Position numbers and translations under genes: made by a program. The notes under the pieces were generated by a model. It had not been told where the DNA came from, made no database searches, and worked only from the letters and a program-made list of their open reading frames with translations. Shown piece after piece: positions 25,140 through 36,366 of a stretch of DNA of 64,000 nt. Source of the DNA: Laguncularia racemosa (Eukaryota > Streptophyta > Magnoliopsida > Myrtales > Combretaceae); the NCBI GenBank assembly GCA_037954665.1, contig JBBMOL010000304.1, forward strand, positions 496,001 through 560,000. The letters run 5' to 3'. The stretch's first letter is position 1; every line of letters begins with the position of its first letter.

Positions 25140-25150
25140 AATTTCCCCAC
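25140..25150 (-). other. E3 polypurine tract
   Basis: Minus strand GTGGGGAAATT abuts the 3' LTR start TGATAAG. A second, longer purine tract (GTGTGGGGAAGGGGG) lies inside the element near 26365-26380, as is common upstream of the 3' end in Athila-like elements. Confidence 0.7.
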
Positions 25151-26813
25151 ACTTAAGGTTTTGCTTGTCCTCAAGCAAACACGGATTAAGAAAACCCAAA
25201 GGACCAGTTCTCATAAGTTCCCGCAATCAAGAAGATATTTTAGCATCATCGATTTCATGCTACACCTTAATCATTGATAATCTTTACTCAATCTTACCAT
25301 TAGTTGTATACAAAATACAAATACTAAAATTCCCAAAGCTAATCCAATTGAATCAAACTCTTACCCTTATCATTTAAGCTAAAATTCCCAAAGTCAGAAT
25401 TGCCATAAGATCGAGACTAGTAAAATAAAGTATACCATCCTTTTAACCACTGTTGTAAGCAACACAACAGGGACTAAAGGCATGTTGTATCCACTTGTCT
25501 CCTAGCTCTTCCTTTCTGTTTCATCCAATTCTTAAGTTGATCTTAAGAGTTTACCATTAAAGCACTTAACTAAGTTAACCGACCCATGTAACAAACTTTC
25601 GATCGATAATCCCGAGTTCATCACTCGAGTTAACAGACGTTATTCCCTCAGTGTAGAAGGCGTCCCTCGGATTTATTTGTTCGAGTCTAATTAACTCATT
25701 TACTTAATTAATTAATTAAGACGGTTTCCTTGGTCAGTAAGTCTCAGACTAGGCGATCTTAGGCTACTAGGTTTTAAAAATACCCCTTCGAACCTCTACC
25801 ATCTCAATCAATCAACTATCATTTATATAAGCTCTTTTAAGTTCATTTTTCTCAGACTTTTCTCATGACCCTTGTAGCGAGCTTTCAGCCATTGATCCCA
25901 AGTTCATCACCCGAGTCAATAGATCTTATTCCTTAAAAAAGGCATCCCTCAGGCTTAATTACTTGAGTCTATGAGGCCCACTTCTGAACTTTTTTTTTTT
26001 TTTTTTTTTAGAAATCACCAAGTTACAAGTATCATTTACGCCTTCACTCCAAGTTATATAGCTTACCTACTGGGCAAAAAGAAGGGCATACTAAACTCAC
26101 TAGTGACCTTAATCCAATCTCACTTCCCGAAAGTAAAGGTTAAATGACAAGTAAGTTTACTTCACTTGGATTTCATCTTGTAATTTTAGCAACGTATCTC
26201 TAATACATAATAAGAGAATAAAAATTGTTAAAGATATTCCACAGGGGTATAAACAAATCTCAGCAGTCTTTGATTGTCAAAAGTCATCATCGATTATACC
26301 TTAATTAAGAGGAAATTAAATTTTTGATTGCACAACCCTTGTATCCTAGTTTGGTTTTCCTAACCCCCTTCCCCACACTTATAATAGACATTGTCCCCAA
26401 TGTCCTCATGAAATGCATAAAGGGAAGCAAAGAATAAAAGCAAAAAGAAAACAAAAGGAAAACAAAAAACTTCCCTGAATTCTCTTACAACGCAGATCGT
26501 TAACAGAAAGTCAAGCGATGAACAAGTAGAGTCATGAGAACCTTTGCTAAACGTAACGGGTCGGTGTACTTTGAAAGCCTGTATCTCATAACAATAACAA
26601 CAAAACAACAAAGAAAACAAAACAAAACGAAAGAAACTCATAATCGACTGAACATAAAGCTAACTATCATCAGCATTTTCTATTTCAAACATTAGTGGTT
26701 GGTCAGCCTTCCAGAATCAGACAAATCGGGACAGTAAAAACAAAAGTAAGACGGCTATTCTATACAATGGTCCAAATCTCCCGGGTTCAACTTCCATCGA
26801 TCCACTCGCGAGA
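25151..26813 (-). other. E3 3' non-coding region
   Basis: About 1.66 kb between the second ORF and the purine tract. It has T/A-rich runs (a T run of about 21 near 25989-26009) and the internal purine tract near 26365. A 93-codon hydrophobic frame at 26641-26360 overlaps that tract and is probably fortuitous. No env domain is recognisable. Confidence 0.6.
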
Positions 26814-28208
26814 TTAGCTACTGAAGTCATCATCTGATAGCAATGGTATAGTGCCCGATCGGCAAGGAGAATCAGATCCAATCACCTCAGTATTCTGCCG
26901 ATTGCTTGCTTCGGCAGTCGCAACTGTGGGACTTTCATGTCGTGCCATGAAAGCTGCACCCGAGGATTCTCCAACATGAAAACCGGTATCATATGCACCA
27001 CTCGAGTGACGATCTCCTCCAGAAACCACCCGAGTAGCTTGTGATGCTACGTCCTCATCGCTAGAGCCACCACATGGGGGAAGATCTACCCCCAATTTCT
27101 CACCAATGCGGGATAAACAAGTGACTAAATAACTCTTCAAGTCCTTCACCCGCTTTGACTGCCCGGCTTGTTCTCTTTTAATTTCTTCCAAATTTGCAGT
27201 CAATCTCTTTACCGAATCTGCTAGCTCCTGATTTGGTTCGGCCTGCTCTCGAGCTTGCTCTCGAGCTTGCTCTTGAGCTCGCTCTTGCTCCTCACCCTAC
27301 TCGGGTTCTATCTCCGGCTCTTGTTGTTCGGCAGACACATCCGGTATGCGAAACCTCCACCTCTGCAAAACACTCTCGGGGAGAGAGGTGCTCCTTCCAC
27401 AACTGTCCCTGGGAACCTAGGTTGGAAAAACACCATAATCTTTCAAAATACGAGTAATCCAAGGGCCGACAAAAACCTTGTGGTGCCCCAGATCACATTG
27501 TTTTTTCAAACACCAAACAGCTGCTAATCCGACATTAACCCGAGTACCCGTAATCATACTCCACAGCTGGTACAGGTCCGAAGCATTCACAACCGCTTGA
27601 GAATCACCTCTACTAGTGGTTGAACGGGCCTGAATGTAATGGAGTACACGCACGGCCGGATCCCTTAAATGGCTCCCCTTAGATTTGGAAGGGTCATATC
27701 TACCATTTCCCATACTATTCCACACTCCATGCTGCAGTAGGCCCCTAGGAAAGGCATCTAGAAGCTGCGCAAATTCATTGGAGTCGATAAACTCATCGTC
27801 GTAAATACCTAAGCACTTGATGAAGTCTCTCATTTCAACACGGTGGTAACTCCCTTGGCAGTAGAAGGAGACCACGTTATCAAGCTGGGTATGCCGGCCA
27901 AAACTAAGCTTGAATGTGGCGACAAAATCATAACTTAGCAAAGAATACACGTCCTCCTCAATGCTCAGAAGTGCTCTCCAAGCGGGATCGTTCAAGAAAT
28001 GATCAAATCGTTCCACTAACCCATACCTAGCTAGCACTTCCCAATCAACTACTACATTAGGCATAAATACCTTCTTTTCTCGCACTATATCATACTTACC
28101 TTCGTCCTCCCTCCGCAAGTTAGGAGGGTAGCGTCGCGTGGTCCTAGAGGAACCACTAGTTGAACGAGGTTGAGCATTTTTACGCACCACGGCCTTAGTC
28201 CTAGGCAT
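26814..28208 (-). pseudogene. E3 second ORF (ATHILA ORF type), two amber stops
   Basis: A 464-codon frame from an ATG at 28208 to a stop at 26814, interrupted only by TAG at 27417-27419 and 27297-27299. The first 263 codons resemble the plant ATHILA ORF family: a basic N-terminus (MPRTKAVVRKNAQP), VDWEVLARYGLVERF, DPAWRALLSIEEDVY, a SFGRH segment and VRVLHYIQARS. Then come a Glu/Gln-rich coiled-coil-like linker of repeated REQA units, a helical LEEIKREQ region and an acidic Ser-rich tail (LLSDDDFSS). The function of this family is unknown. The absence of frameshifts shows it decayed only recently. Confidence 0.72.
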
Positions 28209-28821
28209 CTTGACTATACCACGCTTGAGAAATCTGTAAAGAGTGATGAATGATGTTCTTCAACAGAGAGGGAAGAAAAAGAACGAAGATGCAGGGAGAG
28301 GTAATGTGGGAATGAGGAGAGAAATGAAGGGCAAGTTGTTTTATGTCTGGAAACGTGAGAACCCTAAAAGGCTATTGACAACACGGCCTCAAAACCGGGC
28401 ATGTTATAAGCCGTGCCATACACTGCTCTATATAAAAGAACATGAAAAGCCTTACCTTCTGGCACGGTTTGTGACTTTGTCGTGCTTGTAACCGTGCTAT
28501 CCACTGCTCTATATAAAAGAACTTGGACAAATCTTACCTCATGGCACGGCTTGTGCCTTGGACGCGCCTGTAACCGTGTCATCCCCTGGACTGAAATACC
28601 TTTCACAAATGCCCGTACCCTTTGGTGTGGCTTAGACCATATCGTATCCTCTTTGTTAAAATCTTACCTGAAAAACTACCACTCACAAATGTAATGATGA
28701 TGACAGTAAAAAGAAAAGAAAAACTAACCTAGTAGATGCATGGGTTGCCTCCCAGCCAGCGCTTTTGTTTAACGTCGTTGGCTCGACCTAAGGAATAGAA
28801 AGACGAACTTAACCAGGATCT
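28209..28821 (-). other. E3 junction where pol is missing
   Basis: Only about 610 bp separate the protease end from the second ORF, where Athila elements normally carry several kb of RT, RNase H and integrase. Minus strand 28800-28735 (GGTCGAGCCAACGACGTTAA then GCGCTGGCTGGGAGGCAACC) looks like the sequence that normally follows the integrase end in Athila relatives, recalled rather than searched. The rest holds an 81-bp tandem duplication. Confidence 0.6.
28411..28572. repeat. Two-copy 81-bp tandem repeat in E3
   Basis: Units 28411-28491 and 28492-28572 start CCGTGC and each contain CTGCTCTATATAAAAGAAC, a good TATA-like sequence on the plus strand (antisense to the element), and GGCACGG. CACGG/CCGTG motifs recur through 28384-28590, as in the E3 LTRs. 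Confidence 0.8.
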
Positions 28822-31176
28822 TCAATAGAGGGGCTTCAATCTGGTAAAATCTCCTACATCAATATTCTCCCTCTCTGTTTTTATTCCAAGTTCATCCTTG
28901 CCATCAAGATGAGTCAACATTTCTTGTATTGCACAATCTTCTGTCCCTTCAATATTGCATACTCTCAAACTCAACTCTAATGGATCCTTGCATAAGATAT
29001 CTTCCACAACGGTATCAGTTACATCAATTGCATAACAAGTGTCATCAGAATCTACCGATTTCTTCATCACAGCTGGGATTTGTATCACTAACTCGTCTCC
29101 CCCAATGCACAGCACTAATCGGCCCTCAGCTACATCAATGATTGCTCGGGCTGTGGCTAAAAAGGGGCGTCCCAAGATCAGAGGAGCTTCAGTGTCGACA
29201 TCCATGTCCAGGATCACAAAATCAACCGGGAATATGAAAGTTTCTACTTTTACTAACACATCTTCAATAACGCCTCTAGGAAACTTCATTGATCGATCTG
29301 CCAATTGAAGGCTCATCCGTGTAGGCTTTGGCTCCCCTAATCCCAGCTTTTGAAAAAGGGAATATGGCATCAGGTTTATACTAGCTCCCAAATCTGCTAA
29401 TGCTTTTTCTACGGGTAAATTACCAATGAAACATGGTATGGTGAAACTCCCTGGGTCTTTTAATTTCTTTGGAAGTTTGTTTAGTAAAATCGCAGAACAA
29501 TTCGCACCAATTGTTGTAGTGGAGATCTCTTCCATCTTCTTCTTATTAGATAGTAAATCTTTCAAAAACTTGGCATACCGGGGCATCTGAGAAAGGGCTT
29601 CCACAAGTGGTAATTTGATATGTAATTGTTTGAACACATCCAAAAACTAACCGAAATGTTCCCGATCCTTGTCGTTCCGCAGCCTAGCAGGATATGGCAA
29701 TGGGGGTTTATAGGGCTGGACGATGGGTGTCTTCTTAGCTTCCAAGTATTTCGTTCTTTCCTCTATAATTCTGCCCTTTTCTGCTTCATTAGTGGTTTCG
29801 CCTTTATCAACAATCTCATTCCCCTTCCTACTAATAGGGGTTTCCCCACACTTGTCAGATTTCACTTCTTTTCCACTCCTAAGAGTTACTGCCTTCACGT
29901 GTTCCCTTGGGTTGGTCTCTGTATTTCCAGGAAGAGACCCTTGTGGTCGCTCAGGAAGCGCTTTAGAGATCTGCCCCATTTGGTTTTCTAAGTTGTGGAT
30001 TGAGGCTTCATGATTCCTTAGAGCGGCCTCAGTGGATTGCTGGCGTTGCTCCGACGCTTGAATGAACTTCGCAATCATATCCTCAAGGTTAGACTTCTTT
30101 TCTTGGAAAGGAGGTGGAGCTGGTCTTTGGAATCCTGGAGCAGGTGCATTACCCCTTTGAGATTGCTGATTACTCCAAGAGAAATTGGGATGATTACGCC
30201 ATCCTGGATTATATGTGTTGCTATAGGGATTATTCTGTGATCTAGTAGGATTTCCTACATACTCAACACGCTCTGTCACTTCAGACACCGCATTGTTGGA
30301 ATGAGGTTCAATTGAGTAGTATTGGGATGATTGGCATACAGCCATCCCTTCAACTTTTGAAGCGAGCGCATCTACTTTTGTTGCAATTGATGTCATCAAA
30401 TCAACCTCATAAATGCCCGCTACCCTGTGCTTTTGTCTACCATGGCTCCATTGGTGATTATTTTTGGCCATGTTCTTAAACAAACTCAACGACTCCTCCG
30501 GCGTTTTCACATTTAAAGTACCCCCAGCCGCAGCATCAATTGTCTGCCGAGTTGCATAGTCAAGCCCGTTATAGAAGGTGGAAACTTGCAGCCAATTAGG
30601 CATTTGGTGATGTGGACACCACCTAAGAAGATCCTTGAATCTGATCCATGCTTCATGTAGGGGCTCGTGATCTAGTTGGGTGAATGATGTGATATCATTT
30701 CTCAACTTGGCAGTTTTCGATGGTAGGAAATAATAGTCCAGGAAAGTCTCTACCATCTAGGTCCAAGTGGTTATGGAATCCCGGTTTAATGAACTAAACC
30801 ACTGCCTTGCTTTCCCCCGGAGAGTAAAAGGGAAAAGTCGCAATTTCAGTGCTTCCTCAGATACTCCGTTTTGCTTGACAATTGCACAAATATCCAAGAA
30901 CATCTGAATGTGCGCATGAGGATCCTCGTCAGACAAACCGTCAAACTAGCATTGGTTGTGAATCATATGCATTGTAGAGGCCTTGATTTCGAAGTTGTTG
31001 GCCTCTATTGCTGGTTGCACAATACACGACCCAATGCTGCTCAGAGTAGAACAAGCGTATTCAACCATCGTTCTTCGTTCATCTGCCATTGGCCTAGTTT
31101 CTCTCAATTGCCTTCTAAAGGTTTGGTCAATTTCAGGATCAAAGTCAAGAAGCTTAGATGAAGAGCTCCTTGTCAT
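28822..31176 (-). pseudogene. E3 gag-protease, three amber stops
   Basis: One 785-codon frame from ATG at 31176 to TGA at 28822, broken only by TAG at 30946-30948, 30757-30759 and 29647-29649; no frameshift. Gag part: LFPFTLRGKARQWF near 30830, FLDYYFLPSKTAKLRNDI, EAWIRFKDLLRWCPHH, FYNGLDYATRQTIDAAAGG and the NPYSNTYNPGWRNHPNFSW segment typical of Athila gag. Protease part: ADLGASINLMP (active-site Asp in the D-L-G-A form normal for Athila) and APLILGRPFLATA. The active site is intact. It is the best-preserved coding region of the window. Confidence 0.85.
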
Positions 31177-31319
31177 AAACCGCGAGACAAACTATGAACT
31201 TAGTTTCCTCAACAAATTTGAATGGAAGCACGAATGAAGTTAACGTAAATAACTAACTAAAAAAAATAAAAAAAATTATAGTTAAAGTAGTAAGTGTCAA
31301 GTTTTCCTAATATTACAAG

Positions 31320-31337
31320 TCTCCGGCAACGGCGCCA
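31320..31337 (-). other. E3 primer-binding site (Asp-type)
   Basis: Minus strand TGGCGCCGTTGCCGGAGA, six bases after the 5' LTR end. It resembles the tRNA-Asp-complementary PBS of Athila elements (TGGCGCCGTTGCCGGGGA), with one difference near the end. Confidence 0.88.
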
Positions 31338-31343
31338 AAACCT

Positions 31344-32737
31344 TGATGGACGATCTGACCGTTCTAACAAGTTTAACCCTCTACTCAATCCTAGCATACG
31401 ATCAGTTCTCAGGCAAGTATACCTATCGACTAGCAGTATAGCATAGGAGTACAGGTATCGATCTCACGAAGATTTATAAGTACTAGTACTAATGATTCTC
31501 CTACTATCTAACTTCCCACTATTGATGATCTCAACTATCCTAATTATTGCCTAAACTTGAAGGAAACAAATAAAATGAACAAAGTAAATGTATTCAAACA
31601 CTCCCTTAATTAATTCAATGATTTAAACATACCTTGCCCAAGATCCACCCCTAATTCTCATGCAGCTTTTATTCAATTCCAAACTATCCAATGATTAATA
31701 CCCAATCTCTGATCTGCGGAGTTTCTTACACTAGATTAGAGTCTTTCTCAAGATCAATAATCTCTAATCCTAATTAAGCCAATTAAGATCTCTCTTCAAT
31801 TAACATAATCAAGATTGCATTAGAATCCTAGGACTCTCAATTGAACCAGACCGCTATGACCTTGTTCAATACAGAAAACCTCCTATAACCTATATCTAGG
31901 ATTACAAGGGGTCTTTTTATTCATGCCAGATCCACTCTATTAAACGATTTCTCAATCTTAATAACAGAGATATAATCCCATCCTAATACTGCGCACATAT
32001 CAAGATGAACAAACTATAATTGCAACATGAATAAACTCAAAGAGTAGAATTAATTATTGAACATTAATAATTCCGTCACATGACAATCGGGGGTTTCCTC
32101 AAGGGAACAAGGATGAAACAATTAGCCACTCATGAATCTAATATGAAGAGCAAAACATAAAATAATTGAGTCCATAAAGAAAATTCAAACACGAAATATC
32201 TTGGCTTCAAATCCGAAACTATTCTGGCAACAGCTTCTCTTCTCTAGGGTTTCTCTTGTGCCGCCTCCCTCTCTCTCTCCTTAGGGTTGTTCTATTTATA
32301 CTTCTTAAGGCATGGCCGAGCGTCTTCAGCTGGAAAGATACGACCGTATCTTTCCTTTTCTATGTGAATCTCGTCAAGTGAATAACAATCGCCTGGCATG
32401 CCTAACAACACGGCTAAATTTAAAACCGTGTCTCCCTCTGGTCGAAAATATGTGATTCCTCAATCTTGCTCAGTGTTTGGTACGGCTAGTAACACGGCTA
32501 TCAACACACGGTTCATGACACGGCCGTGGCTTTCCTTGTGTTGTCCATGAGTAACTTTAACTTGATCTTTTAAGCTTCAATTATGCTCCTTTTGTGATCT
32601 TTCTCCTTCTCTTTGGTATTATACCCTAAAACATATATTTATCTGTTAAATATCGAATCCGCATTGATTTTATTCAAAAAACTATACAAATTCATCATTA
32701 ATGCCCATGATTTACAAGGGTTAATTTACTCTTATCA
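31344..32737 (-). repeat. E3 5' LTR
   Basis: 1394 bp, complete TG...CA. Carries the U3 promoter. A block at about 31968-32115 is absent from the 3' LTR. Motifs with ACACGG lie at 32405-32525. Confidence 0.92.
32291..32300 (-). promoter_or_regulatory. E3 LTR TATA box
   Basis: Minus strand TATAAATAGA, with a CT-rich plus-strand tract (GA-rich on the element strand) just downstream in the direction of transcription. The same sequence is in the 3' LTR near 24681-24690. Confidence 0.6.
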
Positions 32738-32742
32738 GGGTG

Positions 32743-34103
32743 TTCACAAAATCCAGCTGTATGATTCCTGCATCGATTAAGTCTTGGATCTTGTGCCGGA
32801 GCTTCCAGCACCTATCTGTAGAATGCCCCTCTTAACCCATATGGTAGTCACACTTAAGGCTTGAGTCGAAATTCTTGGGCTTATACCGGTCGGTGGGGAT
32901 CTCGAAGCTGATCAAGTTGTCTGCCCTCAACCGAGCGAAGACCTGACTGAGCGGTATGGGGATTGGAGTGAACTGCCTTGGGGCCCTAGCAGCCTGGGTG
33001 TGACCTGTCATGGGTTGTTGGGCTGGGGTACTCGTGGTCTGGAATGTCACCCAAGTCCCAGATTTTTCTGCCTTATCGGAGTGGACCGTGCTGACAGTGG
33101 ACTCTTTAACTCTGTTTCCTCCTAAAGGCCTTTGTGTCGGTATGACCCTAGGAGGCTCCATTGTTTGGAGTCTGCCGGTGGTGATGGCATTCTCAATCTT
33201 GCATCCCGCAGCCATTACCTCTGCAAAACTGGATGAGGTCTGGCCTACCAAGTGTGAAAAGTAGGTTTTGTCCAGGGTATTGACAAATATGGATGTCAAT
33301 TCCTTCTCAGATATTGGGATTGCTACCCTGGTGGCCTGGGCTCTCCAGCGCTGAGCATACTCCTTGAATGGCTCAGCATGCCTTTTTCGGAGACTCCCCA
33401 GATCGATTACAGATGGGGCGACTTCGATATTGAACTTATATTGGTCATAAAACGTCCGGGCTAGCTTCTCCCAGGTATTGACAGTGTTGAAGTCCAGGTG
33501 GGCATACCAGACCAGTGCAGGGCCTGTGAGGCTATCTTGGAATGTCTGGAGCATGAGTTGGTCGTATTGAGCATACTTGCTCATTTTCCGGGCATATAGC
33601 CTCGTATGCATTTTGGGGCAGCCGGTCCCATTATACTTTTCGAAATCTGGGGTCTTGAACTTCTCAAGGTATACCTCTTCCCTGTATACTGGCAGATTGG
33701 TGATCTCGGCTTGTTCAAAACCATCAAGGCCCTCAATCATTTTCATCTTGTCATGGAGCTGCTGGAAGAGTCGCTTCTCCATCTCCTTCTGCCTCTCTTC
33801 CATTTCCCTTTTCAAGTTGTCAGAGGTTGGTCCCTGGTTGATCTTCGGCTCATATTCAAAAGCCGGGTTGAGGTGGGAATTGATTTCTTCATACTCTGGA
33901 GGCTGTCCCTCCATTGCTTTCCCTTTCCTAGCCCTTGAATGTTTTTCCTGGGTTGGCTGAGTGGTGCGAAGGAGGCCGATGCTTTCAGTTAGGAGGTGGA
34001 CCTGGGTAGCCAATTGTTGGACCGTTTGTTCTAGGGATACGATCCTGGAGTCTGAGGCAGCTTCAGCATTTGTGTTGTTGCGGTTGTCGCTACTGTTGGC
34101 CAT
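32743..34103 (-). CDS. E2 gag
   Basis: Capsid precursor of the Ogre/Tat element. The 423-codon frame 34103-32832 starts with MANSSDNRNNTNAEAASDSR and a heptad-like segment (VSLEQTVQQLATQVHLL), then the retrotransposon gag core LTGPALVWYAHLDFNTVNTW, LARTFYDQYKFNIEVAP, LRKRHAEPFKEYAQRWRAQA and FVNTLDKTYFSHLVG. Near the end CDYHMG begins a zinc-binding-like motif; a TAA at 32832-32834 then interrupts it, and GHSTDRCWKL follows in the same frame down to the E3 insertion at 32743. The frame resumes at 23884 and leads into the protease. The start ATG has no rival in frame. Confidence 0.85.
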
Positions 34104-34348
34104 TTTTGTTCTTGAACGTGTGAGAATTGGACTTCTGGGAGGGTTCGGTTGCCTGGGAGCTATCTTGATACCTGGGAACGTATTTTGTTTTTTAGTGTGA
34201 TGTATGCAAAATGATATGCATGTGTCACGCAGATGCTAAAAATAAAAGGGTTGACAATTGATTGACAATGTAATATTGAAACTTCACTTTTATTAATATT
34301 GAAAATTTTGGAGTTCGATAATCAAAATAAAAGATTACAAATAATGAT

Positions 34349-35874
34349 CTATTTCCTAGCTCTTTTAGTCTTCTGTTGTGGAGGCTCAGACTTCCCATTG
34401 ATGACAGCTTCTAATTCTTTGACTTTGGCTTGGGTCTTCTCCAATTGTGCTTCCAAGGCCTTGTTCCTTTGGTCGGATTCTTTGAAACGTCCCTTCCAGA
34501 TGTCTTTCTTATGATCTGCAGCTTCAAAGTATACCTCCATTCGGGCCTTAACCTGTTCTAGGTATACTTCTGTCTCTAGATTGATCTTGTCTGGTCTTGG
34601 TTGGGTGATGTCTGGAACCCGATATGCTCTTTCCCCTGTCTGGTATAGCTGGTGGATTACAAACTCTCTGGTGGCTTGGTGTTTTCCCACTTCGCCATCT
34701 AATTCCCCGAGGTCCACATTCGGGCTTTCAATTCTGGCTTCCTAAAGTGCTTTGACCTCTGCCAGCTTAGCAAACTCCTCAGCTACCAACGGGTTCGGAT
34801 CTTGGTATTCAAAGGTGACTGCTTCCAGCGAGGGCTAATAAACTATATCTTGGATGGTACCAAACTGGCGGACCACTGAGTTGGGGTGATATCCAATACA
34901 TCCGCTAATTCCGATTAAAGGTACTGCTTGGAGGTTTCTGCAGGTCAAGATGATTTTGTTACAGCAACTCCACCTAGCTGTCCACAGAATATCCTCAGCA
35001 CTGAAACTTCTAAGTACCTCTACCCAACTGTGGCTGGTAAGGTCGTCGAGTAGCTTCACCTTTTCTATACATGAGTTTACGAGATCCACTTGTTGGGCTA
35101 AGGTTTTTCGGACCATGTTCAACCCGAAGCACTTAAGGTGGCTTACAAACCATATCAGCAGAAGGTTGAGGCTTGAGCGAAGGATCCCATAACCTTTCTT
35201 CTTGAGGAAATTAAAGTTCCGGATCTGTTCAGCCAGTAGAGCCGAGATGTAAGATCTTCCCTCCAGAAATTGGGTTACCAGCTCTGCAACCCGGTAGTGA
35301 ATATAGAAGGTCCCAGTGGGGAACAGTATGGTGGCGAAGGCTGTCAAGATGAAAGCGTTCACCCTTCTCTGTCTGTAAGTTTTGGGGTCCCCACACAGTA
35401 TGTCCTTCCTATCCCCATTGTCCTCTCGGGCGATGAACCAGGCTTCTAAATCATCCATACGTATGTAATATCCATTAGAGTCTGCCAGGGCTTTGTTAAC
35501 GGTTGTCTTACGGATGCCTAATAATCTGCTGAAGGTACCGGCTGGCCCGGCCTCAAGGTCTGGTGCATAGATTTGATCAGTCAGTGCTGGAGCCTATAGC
35601 AACTGGGTGTACTCCTCCAGGGTAGGGGTGATCTCATGTGGCCCGATAAAGAAAGCAGCGGGCTCGATTTCCCATAATTGGAGTATGGCCCGGACTAAAG
35701 GCAAATTCACCTCTATCTTTGTCAGTGAGAGGATGGAACCGATTTTTGCTGGATGAAGGCCTGCTCCTCTGGGTTGTACAAGGTAAACCAATGGTCCAGT
35801 ACCAACTTTGGGTCCAAAGGTTTGTACACCCGAATTTCTTTGTGGAGGAGGCAGTCAACTGCGGTGCTAGCCAT
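34349..35874 (-). pseudogene. E2 ORF1 (Ogre-specific, upstream of gag)
   Basis: Extra ORF found upstream of gag in Ogre elements; function unknown. The likely ATG is at 35874-35872 (MASTAVDCLLHKEIRVYKPL). One frameshift near 35740-35750 leads to the main frame, which runs from 35791 to 34349 with TAG at 35594-35596, 34835-34837 and 34742-34744. Recognisable text: FFIGPHEITPTLEEYTQLL, a central MDDLEAWFIA region, ATILFPTGTFYIHYRVAEL and GISGCIGYHPNSVVRQFG, all like plant-mobile-domain/DUF7745-type proteins. The C-terminus (34717-34349) is a predicted coiled coil ending in KTKRARK. Length is about 508 codons. Confidence 0.78.
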
Positions 35875-36348
35875 CTATTACAATAAGAAATTGCTTAATT
35901 ACAAACAGAACTATGAAACATTACAGGGAAATAAATTTGAACTCCATGAACAAAATAACAAACCATTACATTGTCACCAATTGTCAACCCTATGATGTTA
36001 TGTATGCAAGCAGGTTGGTTCTAACTGGTTCCCGAGCTCTATGGCCTCTCGCATTCTCGAGGAAATGGATCTCAGGCCATATCGAAGCATAGGGTAGGGT
36101 AGCCTAATCGGTCCCGAACGGTGAATCAACTCACTTCGCCCGAAACTTACACAATGGCTCCCTGTCTTAGGTTTCTAGGATGGTCCGGGTTCGACCGCAT
36201 CTACTCACACACACATATGCATGCAAACCTCCACAAAAACTGAAAATCTAACTAATCCCTGAAACGTTAGTAACAGAATAATGATTGAAACACATTTCTT
36301 AAAGAGAACAATTCGAAGAGATTCAGGTGGCTAGCCTACTGGCATGGG
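35875..36348 (-). other. E2 5' leader
   Basis: About 470 bp between the PBS and the ORF1 start; no coding signal. It contains GGTAACCC-like and C/T-rich segments but no clear motif. Plant Ogre leaders are untranslated. Confidence 0.5.
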
Positions 36349-36366
36349 TCCCCAGTGGAGTCGCCA
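36349..36366 (-). other. E2 primer-binding site (Arg-type)
   Basis: Minus strand TGGCGACTCCACTGGGGA, three bases after the 5' LTR end. It matches the TGGCGACTC...GGGGA form typical of Ogre/Tat elements, which is attributed to tRNA-Arg. Confidence 0.88.

Larger units (their letters stand above)
23885..32737 (-). mobile_element. E3: Athila-type retrotransposon lacking pol
   Basis: Minus-strand element inserted in the gag-pro region of E2. LTRs 23885-25139 and 31344-32737 begin TGATGGACGATC and end CTTATCA. GGGTG flanks exactly on both sides (23880-23884, 32738-32742). An Asp-type PBS adjoins the right LTR and a GTGGGGAAATT tract adjoins the left. Coding content is gag-PR followed by a second ORF of the ATHILA ORF type; no RT, RNase H or integrase is found, so it must be mobilised in trans. 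The two LTRs differ by few bases plus a 139-bp length difference, making it the youngest datable insertion here. Confidence 0.93.

Noticed and set aside
26360..26641. 93-codon hydrophobic frame resembling a signal/membrane protein (possible env remnant)
   Set aside because: Overlaps a purine tract, has no env motif and low complexity; kept only as a remark in the 3' region of E3.
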